The notes under the pieces: model-generated
What the model was told of the DNA's origin: nothing
What the model saw: the letters and a program-made list of their open reading frames with translations, nothing else
Databases searched by the model: none
Shown: in pieces, positions 1-6,985 of the stretch
Layout of the letters: every line of letters begins with the position of its first letter
Position numbering within the stretch: position 1 is the first letter of the stretch
Translations under genes and position numbers: made by a program
From: Myxococcales bacterium
Lineage (GTDB): Bacteria; Myxococcota; Myxococcia; Myxococcales; Myxococcaceae
Direction: 5' to 3'
Assembly (NCBI GenBank): GCA_003153055.1
Contig: PMBV01000249.1
Location: 8,517-18,946, forward strand
DNA length: 10,430 nucleotides

Positions 1-746
1 ATCCAGAACTCGGCGAGGTGCCGCGTCGTGTTGGAGTTCTCCGCGCGGAAAGTCGGGCCGAACGTGTACACCTTCGAGAGCGCGAGGCAGTAGGCCTCGA
101 CGTTGAGCTGGCCCGACACGGTGAGCCAGGTCTCCTGCCCGAAGAAGTCCTTCGAGAAGTCGACGACGCCGGCCGGGGTGCGGGGCGGGTTCGCTGACTC
201 GAGGGTCGACACGCGAAACATCTGGCCCGCGCCCTCGGCGTCGGCGGCCGTGACGATGGGCGTGTTGACCCAGAAGAAGCCCTCCTCGGTGAAGAACCGG
301 TGAATGGCCATGGCTGCCGAGTGCCGAACCCGCGCCACCGCGCCGAAGGTGTTGGTGCGCGGCCGCAGGTGGGCGACCTCGCGCAGGAATTCGGCGGTGT
401 GGGCCTTGGGCTGCACCGGGTAGGTCTCGGGGTCGTCGACCAGTCCCAAGACCTCGACCGCGTCAGCCTGAATCTCCCACGACTGGCCCTTGCCCTGGCT
501 CTTCACCAGCGTGCCTCGACAGACGACCGAGGCGCCAGCCGTCAGGTGCAGCACCTGGGTCTGGTAGTTCGAGAGGCTGCTGGGCGCGACGATTTGAATG
601 GGGTCCTGGCAGCTCCCGTCGTGCACGTTGATGAACGAGATGCCCGCCTTCGAGTCGCGCCGGGTCCGCACCCAGCCGCGCACCTCGACCTTGACCGCTG
701 CTCCTGGCTGCCCCGCGAGGGCCTCTCTGACGCTGGTGCGATCCAT
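1..746 (-). CDS. asnS: Asparaginyl-tRNA synthetase, N-terminal 248 residues (runs off the window)
   Basis: Cytoplasmic class II aminoacyl-tRNA synthetase that charges tRNA-Asn with asparagine. The gene enters at its ATG (744-746) and leaves the window at base 1 with the frame open, so only 248 codons plus two bases are present; bacterial AsnRS is usually about 430-470 residues. An N-terminal OB-fold anticodon-binding domain covers roughly residues 17-105 ([15 protein letters not shown], then FINVHDGS). The catalytic core begins near residue 135, with a motif 1 region ending in [14 protein letters not shown] (161-174) and the motif 2 signature [16 protein letters not shown] (233-248). The Asn and His in this motif favour AsnRS over AspRS. 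The start lies 9 bases after the stop of the upstream transporter gene, with a G-rich stretch (CGGGGGC) as a weak ribosome site, so it is probably the last visible gene of the holB operon. Identity is confident; completeness cannot be judged. Confidence 0.96.
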   Translation of the reverse strand, partial: MDRTSVREALAGQPGAAVKVEVRGWVRTRRDSKAGISFINVHDGSCQDPIQIVAPSSLSNYQTQVLHLTAGASVVCRGTLVKSQGKGQSWEIQADAVEVLGLVDDPETYPVQPKAHTAEFLREVAHLRPRTNTFGAVARVRHSAAMAIHRFFTEEGFFWVNTPIVTAADAEGAGQMFRVSTLESANPPRTPAGVVDFSKDFFGQETWLTVSGQLNVEAYCLALSKVYTFGPTFRAENSNTTRHLAEFW

Positions 747-755
747 GCCCCCGAG

Positions 756-2036
756 TTAGCGGGCGCGAGGCTCGCTCTCAAGCGCAATGTCGGCGCGCGG
801 GCGCACCAGCGGCGCCAGCACCACAAGGAAGGCCACCGAGACCAGGGCCCCCAAGAGAAACACGCTCGGCCACCCCAGCCGGTCCACCAGGGCTCCGGCG
901 GCCAGCCCTGGAACCGCCTTGCCCACCAGCTCCACCGCCGCGAGCAGCGTGAAGTGGGTCGCGCCAATGCGCTTGTCGACCTGGGCCATCATGAAGGCGA
1001 ACATGGCCGTCGTCAGCATGCCGGCGAAGAAGTGCTCGGCGACCACCAGGGCGACGATGCTGGCGGGGTCGGCGCTCAGCAGCCCCGCTGACAGCCCCCA
1101 CATGCCGAACAGCGGCACGCATCGCACCGAGGCCGACAGGGCCACCGCGGTGATGAGCCGCGCTCTCGAGGCCAGTACTCCGCCCACAGCGCTTCCGACG
1201 AGCGACCCCATCATGCCCCACACGGCGAAGCCCGCGGCCTGCTCGACCCGAAAGCCGGCCACTCGCACCAGGTACGGCTCGAACACGCTGTCACTCAACG
1301 TCTCGCCCAGCTTGTAGGTCGCCACGGCGGCCAGCACCCACCGCGCAGAGGGGGCCGAGGCGATCTGCTTGAGCCGACCCGACAGCTCGCTCCAGCCGAG
1401 GTGCCCCTCGACGTGCCCTGGCGCGCTTCGTCGCGGCTCGCGCACCGAGGTCGACAACGCCATCACCGCGAAGCACAGCCCGGCCATCACGAAGAACAGC
1501 CCCCGCCAGCCGAGCGTGGGGAGCTGCGACACCAGCACGCCGCCGCCGACGATCATTCCAACCTTGTAGCCGACCACCTGAATCGCGTTGCCCAGCCCCA
1601 GCTCGCTGGGCCCGAGCAGGTCCACCGCCAGCCCGTCGACGGGCACGTCCTGCGCCGCGGCGAAGACGTTCATCGCCAGCACGGCCAGCAGCAACCAGTG
1701 GAGCCGCGTGTCAGGAGGGCAGAAGGCGGCGACCAGACAGGCGAGGCCCAGGGCACCCTGGAGCGGGACGATCCACGACTTGCGGCGCCCAAAGCGACTC
1801 GAGCCATGGCGGTCGACGAAGGGCGCCAGGAGCGGCTTGAGGACCCACGGGAGCGACAGGACCCCCGACAGGCTGATGGCCGTCATCGACACCCCCAACG
1901 CGGTGAGCGACAGCTTGAGCCCCTTCGACTGGAACCCGAACGGCAGCCCTTGAACGAAGTACAGCATCGCCAGGACGCCGAGCTTCCACGGGGCCGAGGT
2001 CTCACGCCCTCCCGCCTCCTCGGCGGCCGAGCTCAT
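756..2036 (-). CDS. AmpG/SLC33-type major facilitator superfamily transporter
   Basis: Predicted 426-residue inner-membrane carrier of the AmpG / acetyl-CoA transporter (SLC33-like) branch of the major facilitator superfamily. Hydrophobic helices alternate along the whole length. Branch signatures are YFVQGLPFGFQ (26-36) in the first helix, the motif A-like loop DRHGSSRFGRRK (75-86) after helix 2, and AAQDVPVDGLAVDLL (127-141) in helix 4. The substrate is not readable: AmpG proteins import anhydro-muropeptides, but related members carry other solutes. The ATG at 2034-2036 is chosen because it forms an ATGA overlap with the holB stop and puts the first helix near residue 17. The frame stays open further upstream, but that extension lies inside holB and is low-complexity Arg/Gly/Ala. 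Translation is probably coupled to holB. The family call is firm; the AmpG-like substrate is a guess. Confidence 0.9.
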   Translation of the reverse strand: MSSAAEEAGGRETSAPWKLGVLAMLYFVQGLPFGFQSKGLKLSLTALGVSMTAISLSGVLSLPWVLKPLLAPFVDRHGSSRFGRRKSWIVPLQGALGLACLVAAFCPPDTRLHWLLLAVLAMNVFAAAQDVPVDGLAVDLLGPSELGLGNAIQVVGYKVGMIVGGGVLVSQLPTLGWRGLFFVMAGLCFAVMALSTSVREPRRSAPGHVEGHLGWSELSGRLKQIASAPSARWVLAAVATYKLGETLSDSVFEPYLVRVAGFRVEQAAGFAVWGMMGSLVGSAVGGVLASRARLITAVALSASVRCVPLFGMWGLSAGLLSADPASIVALVVAEHFFAGMLTTAMFAFMMAQVDKRIGATHFTLLAAVELVGKAVPGLAAGALVDRLGWPSVFLLGALVSVAFLVVLAPLVRPRADIALESEPRAR

Positions 2037-3079
2037 GCCCCGAGCATCTCGACGAACATCCGCTCGAGCTGCAGCCGCGCCGCGCCGTTGCGCTGGACGA
2101 TGGCGTTCTTCGCCTCGTCGAGGAGCACCAGGCGGCGCAGCAGGCCCGCTGGCGTCACCCGCGTCGAGGCCTGTTCGGCGAGCACGGCCAGCTCGGCGTC
2201 GGGTTGCCGCGGCCCACCCGCCTGGGCCACCGCCACGTCGCGAAACCAGGCCTGAAGCACCTCGAGGGCGGCCTCGGCCGTGCGGCGATCTTCGCCCATC
2301 GACTCGGCCAGGAGCAGCCAGCCCCTCGCGTCGGCCCGATCGAGCGCCTCGAACCGGGCGATGAGCTCCTTGCGCTCGAGGAGCAGCTCGGCGTCGAGCT
2401 CGAGCGCCCGGGCCAGGCTCCCTCCGGCCAGCGCCGCCACCTGCTCGGCGGCCGCCTGATCGACGCCCTTCTTGAGGGCCACCACCCGCGAGGCGATGAA
2501 CGCCACCGGCAGAGGGCCGAACCCCGCCTTGGAGCAACGGGAGCGAATGGTGGGCAAGAGCTTGTCGGGTGCCGACGAAACCAGCACCAGCACCGTGTCT
2601 TTGGGCGGCTCCTCGAGCGTCTTGAGCAGCGCGTTCTGCGCCGGAGCGTTCATCGCGTGCGCCGAGGGGATCAACGCCACCTTGTGAGGAGCCTCGAGCG
2701 CCCGCAGCGCCAGGCGCTCTTGGAGACGGCGGATCTGCTCGATGCGAATGTCGCGCGAAGGCGCCGAGCTGAAATCGCTCTTGCCCCTCAACCCCCGGCG
2801 CACCAGCTCGTCCTCCGGCATGACCCACGAGACGTCTGGGTGGTTGCCCCGGGCGACGCGCTGGCAGCTCGAGCAGCGCCCGCACCCGACGAAAGGCGCC
2901 TCGGGGCAGGTCAACGCCTGGGCGAGACAGACCGCGGCGAGCTCCTTGCCGACCCCGTCGGGGCCGAAGAAGAGCCAGGCGTGGGGCACGTGCCGTGAAG
3001 CCAGCGCGCCCTTCAGCGTGCCGACCGCGGAGGTCTGGTGGTGGACGTCGTCGAGCGGCATGGCGAGGGGCGAGGACAT
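2033..3079 (-). CDS. holB: DNA polymerase III, delta-prime subunit
   Basis: Subunit of the clamp-loader complex that opens the sliding clamp during replication; 348 residues, normal for the family. Visible elements are the P-loop GPDGVGK (39-45), four zinc-site cysteines (C58, C66, C69, C72), the LLKTLEEPP box (151-159) and the SRC motif (180-182). The Walker B region (HKVALIPSAHAMN, 132-144) lacks the usual Asp-Glu pair, as in other delta-prime subunits that do not hydrolyse ATP. The start is uncertain. The ATG at 3077-3079 has GAGG only one base away, too close for a good Shine-Dalgarno, while the alternative Met7 (3059-3061) has it 19 bases away. Upstream is the HD-GYP gene, 40 bases off; downstream the transporter overlaps the stop by 4 bases. 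The frequent neighbour tmk is absent here. DnaX (gamma/tau) is less likely because of the length and the degenerate Walker B. Confidence 0.93.
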   Translation of the reverse strand: MSSPLAMPLDDVHHQTSAVGTLKGALASRHVPHAWLFFGPDGVGKELAAVCLAQALTCPEAPFVGCGRCSSCQRVARGNHPDVSWVMPEDELVRRGLRGKSDFSSAPSRDIRIEQIRRLQERLALRALEAPHKVALIPSAHAMNAPAQNALLKTLEEPPKDTVLVLVSSAPDKLLPTIRSRCSKAGFGPLPVAFIASRVVALKKGVDQAAAEQVAALAGGSLARALELDAELLLERKELIARFEALDRADARGWLLLAESMGEDRRTAEAALEVLQAWFRDVAVAQAGGPRQPDAELAVLAEQASTRVTPAGLLRRLVLLDEAKNAIVQRNGAARLQLERMFVEMLGA

Positions 3080-3119
3080 ACCTCAGACTTCGCGCCAGGG
3101 CACCTCAAGTTGGCTCATC

Positions 3120-4406
3120 TCAACCCGACAGGCTCCAGCTCAGGGCGCCCGGCGTCATGTGTGGCTCATCGCGCTCGACGACGCGGCACAGGCGCCAGGC
3201 GAGCCCGAGGTCTGCTTCGATGACCCGCACCACCGAGCCGTCGACCTTCCCCCGCGAGGCGTGATCTTTGAGGATCGACAGAATGAGCTTGGGCTCGAGC
3301 GCCCGCCGGTAGGGCCTCCGCTGCGCCAGCGCCTGAAAGATGTCGGCGACGGTGATGATGCGCGCCTCGAGCGGAATGGCGTCGCCCTTGAGCCCCATGG
3401 GGTAGCCGCCACCGTCGATGAGCTCGTGGTGCATGCCAGCGATCTCGGCGATGCGCGCGAAGCCGCCGATGCGCGAGAGGATCTGCCACGACCCCTGGGC
3501 ATGCCTTCGCATCATCGTCCACTCGTCGTCATCGAGCGGGCCGGGCTTGTCGAGCACCTCGTCAGGCACCTGGAGCTTGCCCAGGTCGTGCAACAGCGCC
3601 GCCACCTCGAGTGATTCGATCTCTGCCGTGGGCAGCCCCAGCGCCTGAGCCAAGTGCACCGCCAGCGCCGCCACGCCGTGGGAGTGCCGAGCGGTGTAGG
3701 CGCTCTTGGCGTCGACCGTCTGGGCGAAGAGGTTGGCCAGCCCCTTCACGTCGGCGGGCGTCAACAGGCGCGGCGTGGTGCTGTGAATGCGAATGCATTC
3801 TTCGTTGTTGCGCGCCTTCAACAGCCTCGCCACGTGGTCCCGCTCGAGCACCACCCGGGCCGCGTCGACGAAAGCCGGGGCAAACCAGTGCTCCACCAGA
3901 GCGAAGAGGCGCTCCTCGACCAGGCCGCGCAGGTCTTTGGGCTCGAGGGTCGAATACCGCGCCTGGAGCACGTCGATGCGGTCGGCGAGAAACACCAGGT
4001 TGGCGATTTTGGCGGTCGATGGCTCGACTTCTTCGAGCTCGGGCCAAGGAGTGTGATGGTACCGAATCGCGTCAGCCAGATGCGCCAGTGGACCGAACTG
4101 GCTCACCAGCCGCGCGCCCGCCTCACAGTGCTCGTCGTTCGAGGAGAGATCTTCGACCAGCTTGAGGTGGTGCCTGGTGGAGGAGACCCCACAGTCGTGA
4201 ATCAGCGCCGCGTGCCGCAGGTCCTCCGTCAGCGCCACTTCACCGACGACTTCGAGCAGCTGACGCGACAGCCAGCACACCCGCTTGCCGTGGAGGACAT
4301 CATCGACCCCCACCAAGTCCAGCGCATCGGAGAGAACGAACAGGGCGTCCCCGAGCTCCACGTCGGCCGCGCGAATGCTGTTGGGGGGATTGTTCGTCAA
4401 GTTCAC
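3120..4406 (-). CDS. Tandem HD / HD-GYP cyclic-dinucleotide phosphodiesterase
   Basis: Soluble 428-residue protein with two HD-fold domains, no transmembrane helix and no receiver domain. The C-terminal domain (about 235-400) is a complete HD-GYP: ARHSHG (239-244), the HDLGK motif (273-277), H302, the signature HHELIDGGGYP (326-336) and the last metal ligand in VADIF (D355). Enzymes with this set hydrolyse c-di-GMP, and some hydrolyse 3',3'-cGAMP. The N-terminal domain (about 15-190) has the same layout but no GYP: H39, H70-D71, EHCEAGARL (92-100), YHHTPW (116-121) and LADRID (140-145). Its metal ligands look intact, so it may be a second catalytic site or a ligand sensor. The GTG at 4404-4406 is chosen because conserved-looking sequence begins just after it, although the frame is open to 4718 inside the upstream gene. 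An inverted repeat surrounds this start. The cyclic dinucleotide used cannot be read from sequence. Confidence 0.88.
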   Translation of the reverse strand: MNLTNNPPNSIRAADVELGDALFVLSDALDLVGVDDVLHGKRVCWLSRQLLEVVGEVALTEDLRHAALIHDCGVSSTRHHLKLVEDLSSNDEHCEAGARLVSQFGPLAHLADAIRYHHTPWPELEEVEPSTAKIANLVFLADRIDVLQARYSTLEPKDLRGLVEERLFALVEHWFAPAFVDAARVVLERDHVARLLKARNNEECIRIHSTTPRLLTPADVKGLANLFAQTVDAKSAYTARHSHGVAALAVHLAQALGLPTAEIESLEVAALLHDLGKLQVPDEVLDKPGPLDDDEWTMMRRHAQGSWQILSRIGGFARIAEIAGMHHELIDGGGYPMGLKGDAIPLEARIITVADIFQALAQRRPYRRALEPKLILSILKDHASRGKVDGSVVRVIEADLGLAWRLCRVVERDEPHMTPGALSWSLSG

Positions 4407-4433
4407 TTCTCTAGCTTTCTCTCTCCCCCCAAC
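4380..4433 (-). promoter_or_regulatory. 10-bp inverted repeat around the HD-GYP start codon, possible translational hairpin
   Basis: On the plus strand GTTGGGGGGA (4380-4389) and TCCCCCCAAC (4424-4433) are perfect inverted repeats separated by 34 bases. In the leftward transcript the upstream arm contains the only G-rich candidate ribosome site before the GTG at 4404-4406, and the downstream arm covers codons 6-9. A stem-loop would therefore hide the ribosome site and hold the start codon in its loop. The repeat is seen directly. Its role as a switch, or alternatively as a DNA operator, is inference. Confidence 0.5.
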
Positions 4434-4464
4434 GATTTCTTCTGCGCGAGCTTCGAGGCTCCGA

Positions 4465-4493
4465 GCGTGGCCTTGCTCCCGCCGACCTGTCAA
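4465..4493 (-). promoter_or_regulatory. Weak candidate promoter of the HD-GYP gene
   Basis: The minus strand has a perfect TTGACA (4493 down to 4488), about 80 bases upstream of the GTG start. The hexamer 17 bases further on is CCACGC (4470-4465), a poor -10. If used, it would give a leader that includes the inverted repeat at 4380-4433. The hexamer match alone is weak evidence, and readthrough from the CheW-like gene is equally possible. Confidence 0.2.
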
Positions 4494-4524
4494 CTTGGCG
4501 GCCCACGGTAACGCCCGCCCGGCC

Positions 4525-5016
4525 TCATGGCTCGGGCTCACTCCATAAGGCTCGCCGCGGCCACCCGCTACCCATTTCGGATTCTGGCTCGTCGGCGCCC
4601 AGCGTCCGTGCGAGGAGGTCGGGATCGATGGCCAACGTTTCAGGGACTGGGGCATCACCGAGGCCGACCACGAAACCGGGCAGCTCGGCTGTGGGAGGGC
4701 GGGTCGGGCTGAAGTCACCAGGCCCCATCACCTCGCTGACCGGAACCCCGAACCGCCCCAGGCTCGACTCGAGAATCACCGCCCGGCGCCGTCTCGACGA
4801 CCAGTCCTGACGAGGGCGGCGCATCAGCAGCGCGAGGTCGATCAGCGGCAGGAGCTGACCGAGGTGAACGAAGAGCCCCAGGAGGTACGGAGGGACACCA
4901 GGCACCCTCATCAACGGCGGAAGGGTCACGACTTCGAGGGCAGCGTCGGACCGCAGCGCGCACGTCAAGCCCTGACAGACGATGGCGAGTTGCTGAGTGG
5001 GTGCGAAGCCTGCCAC
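4525..5016 (-). CDS. Small CheW-like protein
   Basis: 163-residue cytoplasmic protein with a single CheW-like domain, the adaptor fold that couples chemoreceptors to CheA kinases. It shows an N-terminal strand segment QQLAIVCQGLTCAL (8-21), LPPLMRVPGVPPYLLGLF (32-49) and LLPLIDLALLM (55-65), then a second half beginning RRAVILESSLGRFGVPVSEVMG (77-98, joined across the line). The conserved N-L-R-G turn before the PxxDL strand reads V-H-L-G-Q (50-54), so the usual Arg is Leu52. The acidic, proline-rich tail (141-163) is not typical. The GTG start (5014-5016) is preceded at 4 bases by AAGGA (5021-5025, minus strand). No CheA, receptor or methylation gene lies in the window, so it may serve a distant chemosensory system or act elsewhere. 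It is followed by the HD-GYP gene after 118 bases and is divergent from the globin-coupled kinase. Family call likely; function unknown. Confidence 0.78.
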   Translation of the reverse strand: MAGFAPTQQLAIVCQGLTCALRSDAALEVVTLPPLMRVPGVPPYLLGLFVHLGQLLPLIDLALLMRRPRQDWSSRRRRAVILESSLGRFGVPVSEVMGPGDFSPTRPPTAELPGFVVGLGDAPVPETLAIDPDLLARTLGADEPESEMGSGWPRRALWSEPEP

Positions 5017-5110
5017 GGGGTCCTTGTAGCCAGTTTCCCACTGGGCCGGTACCCCGGGGCCATCAGCTCATTTGCCACCATCTCGCGGCGCCGCTACAAC
5101 CTCCACGCTG
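5017..5110. promoter_or_regulatory. Divergent intergenic region between the CheW-like gene and the globin kinase
   Basis: This 94-base gap must hold the 5' signals of two divergent genes. It contains the interrupted palindrome CCAGT-TTCCC-ACTGG (5030-5044), then the KpnI-like GGTACC and the 8-base palindrome CCCCGGGG (5052-5059). On the minus strand AAGGA (5025-5021) is the ribosome site of the CheW-like gene. I see no convincing -35/-10 pair in either direction. A shared operator is possible but not shown. Confidence 0.35.
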
Positions 5111-6262
5111 ATGGAGGCCTTGTTCCTCGAACTGCGGCACTTTGTGGGCTTTGGGCCCGACGACGAGCAGCTGCTGCGAGCGCTTCACCCGCTCATTCAG
5201 CCCTCTTTCGGGTCGATCACCGAGGTCTTTTACGCTCGTATCGTCGAGCACCCTGACGCTCGGGCCGCGCTCCAGCGAGGCGAGAAGCACATCGGGCAAC
5301 TGAGGACGACCCTCGAGCGGTGGCTCGACGAGCTGTTCTCCGGCCCGTGGGATCAGGGCTACATGCAGCGGCGGGCCCGTATTGGGCGAGTGCACGTGCA
5401 GATCGGGCTCCCCCAGCACTACATGGTGCTGGGCATGAACCTGGTGAGGGAGAAGCTCAGCGAGGCGCTCGACCAGGCACTCGACAGGGAGCGGGCCGCT
5501 CGCGCTCGGCAGGCAGTCGAGCGAATCCTCGACGTCGATCTCGCGCTGATGCTGCACACCTACCGGGAAGATCTCCAGGCTCGCAACGCGCGGGCCGAGC
5601 GGCTCTCCACCTTCGGCCAACTCGTCGGCAGCATCGGCCACGAGCTTCGAAACCCCCTCGGGGTGATCGAAACGTCGCTCTACGTGCTCAAGAGCCGCCC
5701 CTCAGAAGACCCTCGGGCCCTCAAGCACCTCGACCGCATCGCCCAGCAAGTCAACCTGGCGAACGACATCATCACCCAGCTCCTCGACCTCATTCGTGAG
5801 CGACCGCTGTCACGGCAGCAGATCCGCCTGGGGCGACTGCTGGCCGATGTCGCTCAGACCACCAGCCTTCCGACCGGGGTGACCTTTCACCTCATCGGAG
5901 AAGACGAGGCGTGGACGGTCGAAGGCGACCCCACGCAGCTCCGCCAGGTCATCGCCAACCTGGTCGACAACGCCGTGCATGCCGCCTCTCCTGTGGGCTC
6001 GGTGAGGGCGACTCTGACCCACCCGACCCCAGGCATGGTCGAGCTCGCGGTGGACGACACCGGCCCGGGGGTCGATGCCGCGGTGCATAATCGCCTGTTC
6101 GAGCCGCTGGTGACGACCAAGCCCAAAGGCATCGGCCTGGGCCTGGCGCTGGTTCGTCGCATTGTTGAGCGACATTCCGGTAACATCGAGGTAGGTCGAG
6201 GACCGCTCGGTGGAGCGCGTTTCACGGTTCAAATCCCCGTGACCAGTCCTGGCGAGGCGTAG
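5111..6262 (+). CDS. Globin-coupled sensor histidine kinase (heme-based oxygen sensor, AfGcHK-like)
   Basis: Soluble 383-residue kinase, numbered here from the ATG at 5111. The N-terminal globin-coupled sensor domain (about 10-150) carries FYARIVEHP, with Tyr41 as probable distal ligand-binding residue, and IGRVHVQIGLPQHYM (91-105), with His95 as proximal heme ligand. The Tyr-His spacing of 54 equals that of Tyr45 and His99 in AfGcHK of Anaeromyxobacter. The kinase part has the H box SIGHELRNP (phospho-acceptor His177), the N box NLVDNAVHA (283-291), DDTGPGVD (316-323), FEPLVTTK (330-337) and GIGLGL (340-345). In AfGcHK, ferric and O2- or CO-bound heme forms autophosphorylate while the ligand-free ferrous form does not; the same is inferred here. 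A TTG at 5072 would add 13 residues. The ATG is preferred because it leaves 94 rather than 55 bases for the divergent promoters and places the ligands near their AfGcHK numbers. Neither start has a clear ribosome site. Confidence 0.93.
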   Translation: MEALFLELRHFVGFGPDDEQLLRALHPLIQPSFGSITEVFYARIVEHPDARAALQRGEKHIGQLRTTLERWLDELFSGPWDQGYMQRRARIGRVHVQIGLPQHYMVLGMNLVREKLSEALDQALDRERAARARQAVERILDVDLALMLHTYREDLQARNARAERLSTFGQLVGSIGHELRNPLGVIETSLYVLKSRPSEDPRALKHLDRIAQQVNLANDIITQLLDLIRERPLSRQQIRLGRLLADVAQTTSLPTGVTFHLIGEDEAWTVEGDPTQLRQVIANLVDNAVHAASPVGSVRATLTHPTPGMVELAVDDTGPGVDAAVHNRLFEPLVTTKPKGIGLGLALVRRIVERHSGNIEVGRGPLGGARFTVQIPVTSPGEA

Positions 6263-6280
6263 CAGCTCGGAGATTCTTTC

Positions 6281-6985
6281 ATGTGCCGGAACTACCTCCT
6301 GATCGATGACAACCGCGACTTCCTTGAGAACGTCGCGGAGATCCTCCGAGACACGGGTGCCTCAGTGCAGGTCGCGGAAGACGGCTCGACTGGACTCGAG
6401 CTGGTGCGCACCCGGCGCTTCGACGCGGTCGTAACCGACATGCGAATGCCCGGAATGACGGGCGCCGAGTTTCTCCACCACCTGCGAGAAGTTGATCGCG
6501 GGGTGCCAGTGATCCTCCTCTCTGCCTTCAGTCAAGACGCCCAGTTGAAGGACGCACGAAGAGACGGCCTGCTGGCGGTGTTGAGCAAGCCCCACCAGAC
6601 GACGCGGCTCTTGGAGCTGCTGGCGAACGCTCGTCGAGATGCGGCCCTGGTGCTGGTGGAGGACGACCAGGCGCTGGCCGACAACCTGAGCGAAGCGCTT
6701 TCGGCTCGAGGGCTCACGGTGTGCACCGCGTCAGACCTGCGCGAGGTCGATCTCCTCGGCATTCAGCCCTTCGCCGCGCTGGTGGATCTGCGGGTTCCTG
6801 GCGGGGCGTTCGCCGAGAGCATCGATCGGGTCCGAAGCCGCTTTCCTGGCACGCCGACCCTCGTCATCACCGCGTTCGGAGACGAGAGCTTCGGCTGTCT
6901 CGAGCTGTTCCGCAAACCCTTCGACACCGGGGCCCTGGTGGAGCGCATCGAGGCGCTGTACCAGGAGAAATCGGTTCAACAGTGA
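6281..6985 (+). CDS. Dual-receiver response regulator without output domain
   Basis: 234-residue protein made only of two receiver domains, the likely phosphate acceptor of the globin kinase encoded 18 bases upstream. REC1 (about 4-115) has the acidic pair D9/D10, phospho-acceptor D53 (VVTDMRMPG), S81 and K103 (LSKPH). REC2 (about 122-230) has E127/D128/D129, acceptor D169 (ALVDLRVPG), T197 (VITAFG) and K212 (FRKPF). The regulator paired with AfGcHK is phosphorylated at Asp52 and Asp169, so the second site coincides and the first is off by one. In REC2 the stretch between T197 and K212 is 15 residues against 22 in REC1, so the alpha-4 / beta-5 region is shortened. GGAG (6269-6272), 8 bases before the ATG, is a good ribosome site. 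With no DNA-binding or enzymatic part, it must act by protein contact or phosphate transfer. Its stop overlaps the next gene's start. Confidence 0.93.
   Translation: MCRNYLLIDDNRDFLENVAEILRDTGASVQVAEDGSTGLELVRTRRFDAVVTDMRMPGMTGAEFLHHLREVDRGVPVILLSAFSQDAQLKDARRDGLLAVLSKPHQTTRLLELLANARRDAALVLVEDDQALADNLSEALSARGLTVCTASDLREVDLLGIQPFAALVDLRVPGGAFAESIDRVRSRFPGTPTLVITAFGDESFGCLELFRKPFDTGALVERIEALYQEKSVQQ

Noticed and set aside
2037..2885. N-terminal extension of the transporter frame
   Set aside because: It lies within holB in another frame, is Arg/Gly/Ala-rich, and would put about 283 residues before the first helix.
300..2998. Long plus-strand open frames opposite asnS, the transporter and holB
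   Set aside because: They are antisense to genes with clear family motifs and give Arg/Gly/His-rich low-complexity products, as expected of shadow frames in GC-rich DNA.
4407..4718. N-terminal extension of the HD-GYP frame into the CheW-like gene
   Set aside because: The extension has no family-like sequence and runs over a coding region in another frame; conserved sequence begins just after the GTG at 4406.
6721..6981. N-terminal extension of the REC-HK frame
   Set aside because: It overlaps REC2 of the regulator out of phase, and the receiver domain starts right after the GTG at 6982.
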